Shown in pieces: positions 16,740 to 23,396 of a DNA stretch of 40,047 bases. Where the stretch lies: assembly GCA_021827495.1 (NCBI GenBank), contig JAKAVN010000015.1, positions 1 through 40,047 of the forward strand. Reading direction: 5' to 3'. The translations under genes and the position numbers were made by a program. The notes under the pieces were generated by a model. It had not been told where the DNA came from and did no database searches. It was given only the letters and a program-made list of their open reading frames with translations. Numbering within the stretch: position 1 is the stretch's first letter; every line of letters begins with the position of its first letter. The DNA comes from Deltaproteobacteria bacterium (GTDB lineage Bacteria; Desulfobacterota; Binatia; Binatales; Binataceae).

Positions 16740-17579
16740 CTATACCGGACGGCAGAGCTTGCAAGCGCGCAGTCCCGCGCCGCGGGCACGGCCTGAATCG
16801 GCAAAGATAACGGTCTTCGCGCGGTTAGCGCGCATCGCCGCAGGGCATCGCGGACGGCAGAAGATGTGCGTGCCGAGGTGCCCCATCACGCTGCCGGCGG
16901 GCAACCGGTGATCGCGGCTTAAGCTGAAGCCTTCGGCGCGCAACAGTCGAATCTTGCGCGCCACGCCGCCGCCGTAGTTGCCGATCGTGTTGTCGGAGCG
17001 GATTACGCGATGGCATGGGACATATAGCGGCACCGGGTTGGAGGCCATCGTGTTGCCGATCGCGCGCTGGCCCGACGGCGCGCCGACCGCCGCCGCCAGC
17101 GCCTGGTAAGTGATGACCGAGCCGGGCGGTACCGCGCGGCGCAGGCGCATGAGCGCGCGCCGCTGGAAGCCGCTCCGCACCAGGCTGAGGTCGACCGGGC
17201 GGTCGAGCGCGTGCATGTCGCCGTCCAAGTAGCGCTCGATCTCGCGCCGGATGCGGGCGGCGGCGCGCGTGTCTTCGACTAGGTCGAAGCGCTCTCTGAG
17301 CGCCGTCAGCGCGCCGGGCGCGTCGGGCGAGTCGAGGAACCGCACCGCGAGCAGGCCGTGCGCGCTCTCGGCCACCAGCAGGCGGCCGACCGGCGAATCG
17401 ATTACACCGGCGCGCGCAAGCGGCCTGCGCACGCGGCCAAGCGCCCGCGCGAGCCTCGTCCGCACCGCGCGCAGCGCCGCGCCGACCGCGGCCTCGCCGG
17501 GCGCGCCATCCATCCCGAGCGGCCCGTCATCATCGAGCATCTCGCGCATCCACATCCTGTCCTCGAGCATCTCGTCCAT
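16740..17579 (-). CDS. O6-alkylguanine-DNA alkyltransferase with C-terminal Ada-type zinc module
   Basis: A DNA-repair suicide enzyme of 279 residues. After an N-terminal charged region (1-55) comes an Ogt/MGMT domain (about 58-218) with the helix-turn-helix segment and the acceptor motif P188-C189-H190-R191 and NYGGG. The last 50 residues carry C241-R-P-R-C245 and C273-K-L-C276 with VIFADS between them. This is the four-cysteine pattern of the Ada N-terminal phosphotriester-repair domain. In Ada that module comes first, so the order here is reversed. The gene starts 21 bases after the ECF sigma gene and is likely co-transcribed with it. The alkyltransferase call is firm; activity of the zinc module is inferred. 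Confidence 0.85.
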   Translation of the reverse strand: MDEMLEDRMWMREMLDDDGPLGMDGAPGEAAVGAALRAVRTRLARALGRVRRPLARAGVIDSPVGRLLVAESAHGLLAVRFLDSPDAPGALTALRERFDLVEDTRAAARIRREIERYLDGDMHALDRPVDLSLVRSGFQRRALMRLRRAVPPGSVITYQALAAAVGAPSGQRAIGNTMASNPVPLYVPCHRVIRSDNTIGNYGGGVARKIRLLRAEGFSLSRDHRLPAGSVMGHLGTHIFCRPRCPAAMRANRAKTVIFADSGRARGAGLRACKLCRPV

Positions 17580-17600
17580 GTCCTTTACCGCCCGGCGCCC

Positions 17601-18113
17601 TTAACGCATCGCCTTGAGCTTCTTCAGCGCCTGGTAGACGCTGGCCCGCGCGCTTTCGGCAGAGCAATCCAGCGCAACGCCGATTTCCTCGTACTCGAGC
17701 CCCGCGAACTTGCGCAGCACCAGCGCCTGGCCCTGCTTGTGGGGCAGCCCGGCGATCGCGCGCCTGAGATGGAGCGTGTCTTCTTGTCCGCCGCCGCCGG
17801 CGGCGGACGCGAGGCGATGATCGCCGTCGCCGGGGCCGTCGCCATTGCTGATCACGCGCGCCCGCCGCGAATTGTCGCGCGCGCGGTTGCGGCAGAGATT
17901 GGTCGCGATTCGGTACAACCACGGCCGCAGGCCCTGCTCCGAGTCGAGTTGCGGATAGGCGCGGTAGGCGCGCAGCCAGGTCTCTTGGAAGAGATCGAGC
18001 GCGTCGTCCCGGTCGCGGGTCATGCGCAACAAAAAGCGCATGATCTCGCGCTCGTGGCGGCTGAGTGCCTCCTCGAACGGCGGCGGCAGGGTGAGCTTGG
18101 CAAGCGGGTCCAT
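17601..18113 (-). CDS. ECF-type RNA polymerase sigma factor
   Basis: A 170-residue sigma-70 family factor. Region 2 covers about 18-85 (DALDLFQETWLRAYRAYPQL, then RPWLYRIATNLCRNRARD). A low-complexity Gly/Asp linker follows, then region 4 (about 118-168) with LPHKQGQALVLRKFAGLEYEEIG and a helix-turn-helix ending SARASVYQALKKL. No anti-sigma gene is adjacent; the next gene downstream is the alkyltransferase, so a link to alkylation damage is plausible but unproven. No Shine-Dalgarno precedes the ATG; a -10-like TATAAC lies 7 bases before it. Confidence 0.88.
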   Translation of the reverse strand: MDPLAKLTLPPPFEEALSRHEREIMRFLLRMTRDRDDALDLFQETWLRAYRAYPQLDSEQGLRPWLYRIATNLCRNRARDNSRRARVISNGDGPGDGDHRLASAAGGGGQEDTLHLRRAIAGLPHKQGQALVLRKFAGLEYEEIGVALDCSAESARASVYQALKKLKAMR

Positions 18114-18120
18114 CGCACAG

Positions 18121-18150
18121 GTTATAACCCCGCCTGAAGCGCGGCGTGAA
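18121..18150 (-). promoter_or_regulatory. Possible promoter of the sigma factor/alkyltransferase operon
   Basis: On the minus strand TTCACG (-35, rc of 18145-18150) and TATAAC (-10, rc of 18121-18126) are 18 bases apart. The -10 ends 7 bases before the ATG at 18113. This would give a leaderless or nearly leaderless transcript, consistent with the missing ribosome binding site. Confidence 0.4.
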
Positions 18151-18223
18151 CCGGCTCATGGGGCGACGGACCCCCTGCCCCCCGTCACTTTGGTGCGACG
18201 ATCACATGAGGCCCCGGCCTTGC

Positions 18224-18234
18224 GGGGGGGGGGG
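18224..18234. repeat. Run of eleven G
   Basis: A mononucleotide tract in the gap between the sigma factor start and the selenoprotein stop. It is outside any supported gene. Such runs slip in replication and are often misread. Confidence 0.8.
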
Positions 18235-18253
18235 CAGTCGCGGCGGCTGATGC

Positions 18254-19186
18254 TCAGCCCGTCGAGCGGGGCGCTTCGGAGCCCGGCGACCAGTTGGAGC
18301 ACACGATACACTCCTCGGCCAGCCTGCCTTCCTGCGCCGCGGCCTTGTCCTCTTCGGTCTGGTACTGCGGCTCTTCGGTGCGCGCCTGGCGGGTATCGCC
18401 CTTGCCGGCGCCGGCGTGCTTCCAACTATGATCGGCGTCCCATTCGAACGGCAGCATTTTGATCGAACCCGGCTGCCCCATGGTTTCGAAGGCGCTTAAG
18501 GCTTCGATCATGATCTGGCGCTGCAGCCGGCGGTCGAACGGCTTGCCCGCGGTATGGCCCAGCGGAAAATCGGTGAAGACCGCCCGCGGCGGATTCACCG
18601 CGCGGGTGATGTCCAGCGCGCTGCTCATGGTCATCGTGGGAAAGCCTGCCGCTTCAGCGTGACGCGCGATCAGTCCGACGGACTGATGGCATACGGGTCA
18701 GACCGGCACCAGCAGTGCGAGATCGGCGCGCTCGGCCACCAGCCGCGAGGTTAACGCCGGGGCGAGATCCTCGCGCACCCGCCGCGCGGAATAGATGCCA
18801 CCCATGAAGGTAAAGGCGTGCTCGGTCAGGGCGCCGATGAACCCCTCATGGACCAAGCCGCGGAGCGTGTCGATCGGGAATACCACGTTGGGCTCCCTGC
18901 GCGCGTCGGTCTGGTCGTAGGCGAAGTGCGCGGTGCGCAGGTCCTCGGTGCGGACCTCGGTGGGAATCAGCCGAAAGCTCGTGTCGTCTTTGAAATGAAA
19001 GGCCACCTGGCCGCGGCGATAGATGCCGCCCGAGGCGATCAGCGCCACCCGCGACTGCGCCAGCGGCTTCTTCACCGGCTGCCAGGGCGGCGTGTCAGTG
19101 TTGTACACCCATCCGTAGGGCTTGTAGCCCAGCCTGGCGTACTGCCTGGTGATGCTTGCGATATATTCGACCGGTGCTTCAGCCAT
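18254..19186 (-). CDS. Selenoprotein of the GrdB family (glycine/betaine/sarcosine reductase B-like), UGA = Sec163
   Basis: The frame from ATG 19186 meets TGA at 18698-18700 and then stays open, in the same frame, to 18254. Both sides are one family. Before the TGA: VALIASGGIYRRGQ, DTSFRLIPTEV, NVVFPIDTLRGLV and AERADLALLVPV. After it: PVCHQSVGLIARHAEAAG, then TDFPLGHTAGKP. In GrdB the catalytic selenocysteine follows an equivalent LLTSA stretch in a U-x-x-C motif; here it is U163-P-V-C166-H. Read through, the protein has 310 residues, shorter than GrdB (about 430). AGGAG lies about 9 bases before the ATG. No grdA, grdC-E or sel genes are in the window, so its substrate is unknown. A SECIS-like hairpin follows the UGA. 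Confidence 0.85.
18669..18687 (-). promoter_or_regulatory. Bacterial SECIS-like hairpin
   Basis: On the minus strand, 10 bases after the UGA, ATCAGTCC-GTC-GGACTGAT forms a perfect 8-bp stem with a 3-base loop starting with G. After a C-C mismatch the stem can be extended by about three pairs. The loop lies about 19-21 bases after the UGA, within the range where SelB-binding bacterial SECIS loops occur. Confidence 0.7.
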
Positions 19187-19217
19187 TGCATGCGCTCCTA
19201 ATCATCTCATTCTAGCG

Positions 19218-20129
19218 TCACCCGCGCCCGACAGCCATCGCGGCGGCCTGGCGGCGTGCGATCAGCGCCATCAGCCGCTCTGGCAGAGGGCTGCGGAATT
19301 CCATCGATGCGCCCGAGACCGGATGGCGGAACTTCAGCTCGCACGCATGCAGCGCGAGCCGCCGCGCAGGATCGGTTTTCGCGCCGTATTTGCGATCGCC
19401 GATGATCGGATGGCCGAGGGCCGCCAATTGAACGCGGATCTGGTTCTTGCGTCCGGTTTCCAGCGTAAGCTCGAGTAGCGATTTGTCGCCTTTTCCGCCA
19501 AGTACGCGGTAATGCGTGATTGCCAGCTCGCCTCCTTTATCGACGCGATGAACCATGAATGACTTGCTTTCCATAAGCTGGTCTTTGAGCGTGCCCTGCG
19601 CCTGCGCGGGCACACCCTCCACGATCGCTTGATATCTTTTGGTGGCGTTCTTCCAGTTCTGCTGAAGAACAGCCTGCGCCGATTCATTCCTTGCAAACAG
19701 CATGAGGCCGGAGGTCTCGCGGTCAAGCCGATGGACGATGAAGACCTGTTGCCGCGGCGTTTTCATCAGCGCCTTTAGATGCGTATTAAGGATCCGATAC
19801 GCGGTCTTCTCCTTCTCGCGTTCCGAGCCCATCGAAAGCAGCCCCGGCGGTTTGTCGACCACGGCGACGGCATCATCCAGATGGACTATCCTCAGGCCCT
19901 GGCGCTCGAGCGCCGCCTCGCGCACTTGCTTCCGTACCGCAATGGTCACCACGTCGCCCGGCTCCAGCTCCGTATCATGCCGGACCATTGCTTTGCCCTG
20001 CACCGTAACCGCGCGGAACCGGAGAAGGTCCTTCGCCTGTTTGCGCGACAGTCCCAGCGGCAAACTGATCAGGTACCGCAGGAGCTCGCATCTGGATGCG
20101 GCTCGAAACCGCTGGTCCGCCGTCGTCAT
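19218..20129 (-). CDS. RluA family pseudouridine synthase
   Basis: A 303-residue rRNA/tRNA-modifying enzyme. An N-terminal S4 RNA-binding domain (about 12-70: LGLSRKQAKDLLRFRAVTV, EPGDVV) is followed by the catalytic domain. Its signature is H133-R-L-D136-R-E-T-S-G, with D136 the catalytic aspartate, and the C-terminal part has TGRKNQIRVQLAALGHPIIGD, the second family signature. This looks like the RluA/RluC/RluD group, but the target uridine cannot be assigned. I prefer ATG 20129; a TTG 12 bases upstream is possible. It lies downstream of the acyl-CoA dehydrogenase with about 50 bases between. Confidence 0.88.
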   Translation of the reverse strand: MTTADQRFRAASRCELLRYLISLPLGLSRKQAKDLLRFRAVTVQGKAMVRHDTELEPGDVVTIAVRKQVREAALERQGLRIVHLDDAVAVVDKPPGLLSMGSEREKEKTAYRILNTHLKALMKTPRQQVFIVHRLDRETSGLMLFARNESAQAVLQQNWKNATKRYQAIVEGVPAQAQGTLKDQLMESKSFMVHRVDKGGELAITHYRVLGGKGDKSLLELTLETGRKNQIRVQLAALGHPIIGDRKYGAKTDPARRLALHACELKFRHPVSGASMEFRSPLPERLMALIARRQAAAMAVGRG

Positions 20130-20178
20130 CGGGCTCGGCAAGATTGTTCCGGCTGGATTCTGACGCTGCGCAGCCGGC

Positions 20179-21330
20179 CTAGAAGGCCGCGCGCCCGGTC
20201 AATTCGCGGCCGATAATGAGGGTCAGGATTTCGTTGGTCGCATCCGGTACCGGCAGCATCCTGACGTCCCGATAAAGGCGTTCCAGACCGGTCTCCCGCG
20301 CGATACCCATAGCCCCGTGGACCTCCATCGCCAGGGAAATCGCACGCGCACACTCTGTCGTGGCGAACCGCTTCGCCATCGCCGCGGGGCCGTTGGCGCG
20401 CCCGCCGGCGTCCACTACCGACAGCGCGTGGTAGCAAAGCAGCCGCGCCGCATGCACGCCGGTGGCGATATCGGCCAGGCGCTCCTGAATCAGTTGTTTG
20501 CCGGCGATTGGTCCACCGAACTGGACGCGCACCCCAGCGTAGCGCAGGGCGGCGTCCAGGGCCTTTTGCGCCAGTTGCACGGCGATAAGCCCCACCAGTG
20601 GGCGGTTGACGTTCCAGGTGAGCGTCAGGATACGGGTGGCGTCGCCGCTTTCGCCCAGGGCGTTGGCGGCTGGCACCCGGCAATTCTCGAACAGAATCTC
20701 TCCCAAGTGCCCCTGGCGCAGCCCCAGCACCTCAATTTCGCGGCTCTCATACGGCGAATGAGCCCGCTCCACCACCACCCTGCGAAGCAGGTTGCCGCCC
20801 TTGGCGTCGCGGCCTGTGGAACAGGTTACCAACATCAGGTCGCTGACTGTCGAGTTGGTGATCCACAACTTGCGGCCATCGATCACAAACTCGCCGCCGC
20901 GTTCGACCGCCATAGTCCTGATCGCGCGAGGGTCCGACCCGCTGTCAGGTTCGGTGGTTGCGGTACAGCAGATTTTCCGCCCCGCAAGCGCGTCGGGCAG
21001 AAAGCGCTCGCGCTGCTCGGCATTGCTGCCAAAGTAGATACGGGCAATCGTCGCCTCGTGCGCCATCAGTGAGTTGGCGATCGCGGGTGGCAGTTGCTCG
21101 AAGATCAGGCCATAGTCGAGCATCCGCATTCCCGACCCGCCTGCCGCCGCCGGCAAGCGCGGTGCGGTCAGCCCTTCACGGGCGAATAGCGCATAAACTC
21201 GCAATAGCTCCGCTTTGGGCAGTGGCCGATCGGGGCTATGCGCACGCAGAATCGGCTCGATGTCGCGCTCGACCATCCGTCGGGCATTTTCCGCGTACAG
21301 TTTTTGTTCCTGGGTGAGCTGAAAGTCCAT
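20179..21330 (-). CDS. Acyl-CoA dehydrogenase family protein
   Basis: A 383-residue FAD enzyme that introduces the alpha-beta double bond into acyl-CoA. Visible features are the N-terminal helical domain (FQLTQEQKLYAENARRMVE), the middle domain CTATTEPDSGSDP, LWITNS and the C-terminal flavin region. Where most members have the catalytic Glu in an EGT-x-E-I motif, this protein has P-D363-A-T-N-E-I, so the base may be Asp or lie elsewhere. The SDR gene ends 9 bases upstream, so the two are likely co-transcribed. The chain length of the substrate is unknown. Confidence 0.85.
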   Translation of the reverse strand: MDFQLTQEQKLYAENARRMVERDIEPILRAHSPDRPLPKAELLRVYALFAREGLTAPRLPAAAGGSGMRMLDYGLIFEQLPPAIANSLMAHEATIARIYFGSNAEQRERFLPDALAGRKICCTATTEPDSGSDPRAIRTMAVERGGEFVIDGRKLWITNSTVSDLMLVTCSTGRDAKGGNLLRRVVVERAHSPYESREIEVLGLRQGHLGEILFENCRVPAANALGESGDATRILTLTWNVNRPLVGLIAVQLAQKALDAALRYAGVRVQFGGPIAGKQLIQERLADIATGVHAARLLCYHALSVVDAGGRANGPAAMAKRFATTECARAISLAMEVHGAMGIARETGLERLYRDVRMLPVPDATNEILTLIIGRELTGRAAF

Positions 21331-21339
21331 CGAATCTGC

Positions 21340-22122
21340 CTAGGGCATCACGAAGCCACCGTTTACGCTCAGCACTTGGCCGGTGATCCAGGCCGCCCGC
21401 TCGCTCGCGAGAAAGACAATCGCGGCGGCGATGTCGTCGGGCTCGCCCAGGCGCCCCGCTGGATACAGCTTGAGCACGCTTTTGATCCGGCGCGCGTAAC
21501 GCTCCTCGCCCATCTGCGCGCGCATGTGCGCCTCGCGCTCTATCCGCAGCGGCGTATTGGTGGCGCCAGGCGAGACAACATTGAGGGTGACGCCGCGTCC
21601 GCCCACCTCCTGAGCTATCGACTTCACCAGCGCGATGACCCCGCCCTTGGCCGCCGCGTAGTAAGACAGCCGTGCCTGCCCCACGCGCCCAGCGTCCGAG
21701 GCCAGACAGATCACCCGGCCCCATCCACGATCGATCATGGCCGGCAGAATCTCGCGCAGGCACAACATCGGCCCCCGCAGGCATATTGACAACATCCGCT
21801 CCCAGTCGGCTGGCCCCGACTCCAGAAAAAGCTTGTCGTCGAGCACCGCAGCGCTGTTGACGAAGATATCGATAGGGCCGAGTCTGCGAACCGCCTCCGC
21901 GACCGCGGTCCGCACCTGCTCGGGCTGGGAGATATCGGCTTCAAGCCCCAGCGCATCACCCGCAGGTGCCAGCTCGCGGGCGGCTGCAACGGCGGCCGCC
22001 CCGTCGATATCGGCCAGCGCGACGCGCGCGCCATCTGCCGCAAGCATGCGCGCCGTGGCGAAACCGATTCCGCGGGCGCCGCCGGTGATCAGAACCGTCT
22101 TGTCTTTGAATTCACTGCCCAT
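21340..22122 (-). CDS. Short-chain dehydrogenase/reductase (SDR)
   Basis: A 260-residue NAD(P)-dependent oxidoreductase of the classical SDR family. The cofactor motif is TGGARGIG (13-20), with D38/D40 after the second strand favouring NAD. The catalytic set is S142, Y155 and K159 (Y-A-A-A-K), and the C-terminus has GQVLSVNGGF. I chose ATG 22122, which has AAGGA 6 bases upstream and begins right before the first Rossmann strand; the frame is open further upstream but carries no family sequence. With the acyl-CoA dehydrogenase and the divergent crotonase it fits a 3-hydroxyacyl-CoA-type role, an inference from context. Confidence 0.87.
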   Translation of the reverse strand: MGSEFKDKTVLITGGARGIGFATARMLAADGARVALADIDGAAAVAAARELAPAGDALGLEADISQPEQVRTAVAEAVRRLGPIDIFVNSAAVLDDKLFLESGPADWERMLSICLRGPMLCLREILPAMIDRGWGRVICLASDAGRVGQARLSYYAAAKGGVIALVKSIAQEVGGRGVTLNVVSPGATNTPLRIEREAHMRAQMGEERYARRIKSVLKLYPAGRLGEPDDIAAAIVFLASERAAWITGQVLSVNGGFVMP

Positions 22123-22524
22123 CGCAATCCTTGCACGCCAGCGTGCCTTGAAAGCGCCGCTTACCCTTCGCGGCGCAACCGGCGAAACCCAGGCCCGCGC
22201 TTGCCCACCGCCGCAACCTGAGAGATAGCCTCGCATACCGGTTGCGGGCGGAGGAATTGAGCCTGAGATGATGCCGATACGCGCCTGGCGATCTTTCGTA
22301 GCATGATGCCGCACGCAGGCGCGCTTGCCTCGCGCTGACTTGATCGCGGAACCTCTCGTGTGGTACCAGACCTTCGTTTCCTTGTAAAGATCATGTACTG
22401 CGGAGTGCAACAGCCGATACAGGCGCCGGCCGAAACTCGGTAGCCCCAGGCTCGGCCCGCCGGCTACAGCCTGAGCGATCTAATTCGCGCCCAAATTGGT
22501 TGGGCGAATCAGTTGGGCGAATCA
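22123..22524. other. Divergent intergenic region between SDR and crotonase genes
   Basis: About 400 bases between two divergent acyl-CoA gene pairs, with no supportable gene. It must hold both promoters. The only structured part is at its right end: an inverted repeat and a 13-base tandem repeat, listed separately. Confidence 0.45.
22483..22524. promoter_or_regulatory. Inverted repeat and tandem repeat upstream of the crotonase gene
   Basis: ATTCGCGCCCAA (22483-22494) and TTGGGCGAAT (22500-22509) form an imperfect inverted repeat around a short AT-rich centre. The right arm belongs to GTTGGGCGAATCA, which is repeated exactly at 22499-22511 and 22512-22524 and touches the start codon. This may be an operator for a local regulator; no regulator gene is adjacent. 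Confidence 0.35.
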
Positions 22525-23307
22525 ATGGATTACCGAACAATACTTACCGGTCAGGATGGCTCTGCCTTTATAATCACCCTGAACAGGCCCGAGCGGCGCA
22601 ACGCAGTGAGCCGTCAGATGATGGATGAGCTGATCATCGCGGCCCGCCAGGCCGCAGCCGAACCCGCGGCGCGCGCCGTGATCATTACCGGCGGCAAGGA
22701 GTATTTCTCGGCCGGCGCCGATCTGAACGATGCGCGGGCGGTCAAATCGCCGCCGGCCGCCATCGACTACTTTGGCCGCTGGCACCGCCTCAATGACACC
22801 CTCGAGAAGCTGGGCAAGCCGGTGATCGCCGCGATCGAAGGTTTCTGCATGACCGGCGGATGCGAGCTCGCGCTGGCATGCGACATCCGGGTCGCCGGGG
22901 AGGGCGCGAGTTTTGCCATCACCAGTTCCCGGATCGGAACCGTGGCGGGCGCGGGCGGCACCCAGCGACTGCCACGCATCGTAGGAATCGGCCACGCGCT
23001 CGAGCTGATGTTTTCCGCTGATACGATCGGGGCGGCGGAAGCCTACCGCATCGGACTAATCAATCGGCTGGTACCCGCGGGCACCGCGCTCGCGCAAGCA
23101 CAAAAGATGGCCGCGGTTTACGAAAAGCGCGCGCCCCTGAGCCTGGCCTTGATCAAGCGGGCCGTGCGCCAGGGCGTGCAGATGGACCTGGCCTCCGGAC
23201 TGGAGTTGGAAACCTTTTTAGTCACTGCCATCTATGGCACGGAAGACAAGCACGAGGGAATTTCGGCCTTCCTGGAAAAGCGCGAGGCTTCGTTCAAGGG
23301 GCGCTAG
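22525..23307 (+). CDS. Enoyl-CoA hydratase/isomerase family (crotonase)
   Basis: A 260-residue crotonase-fold enzyme. It has LNRPERRNAVS, the oxyanion-hole segments FSAGADL and IEGFCMTGGCELALACD, and GAGGTQRLPRIVG. Of the two catalytic glutamates of rat enoyl-CoA hydratase, the Glu164 equivalent is present (E160 in ALELMFS). The Glu144 position is Ser (S135 in ITSSRIG), so simple hydration is doubtful and an isomerase or other crotonase reaction is possible. No Shine-Dalgarno precedes the ATG; a TTG 12 bases upstream is in frame. The CoA-transferase gene follows 89 bases later on the same strand. Confidence 0.85.
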   Translation: MDYRTILTGQDGSAFIITLNRPERRNAVSRQMMDELIIAARQAAAEPAARAVIITGGKEYFSAGADLNDARAVKSPPAAIDYFGRWHRLNDTLEKLGKPVIAAIEGFCMTGGCELALACDIRVAGEGASFAITSSRIGTVAGAGGTQRLPRIVGIGHALELMFSADTIGAAEAYRIGLINRLVPAGTALAQAQKMAAVYEKRAPLSLALIKRAVRQGVQMDLASGLELETFLVTAIYGTEDKHEGISAFLEKREASFKGR

Positions 23308-23396
23308 GCGATGCGTCCTTTAGCCCGGGACCGAATCTGAGCAAGCGCCGGGCAGGCGGGAAACGCCGGCCCGGCGCAGTTCGACGGAGAGCGGCA

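Noticed and set aside
18254-18634. A separate 126-residue gene starting at ATG 18634
   Set aside because: It lacks the N-terminal half of its family, and the region before it is family-like in the same frame up to the UGA; it is better read as the 3' part of the selenoprotein gene.
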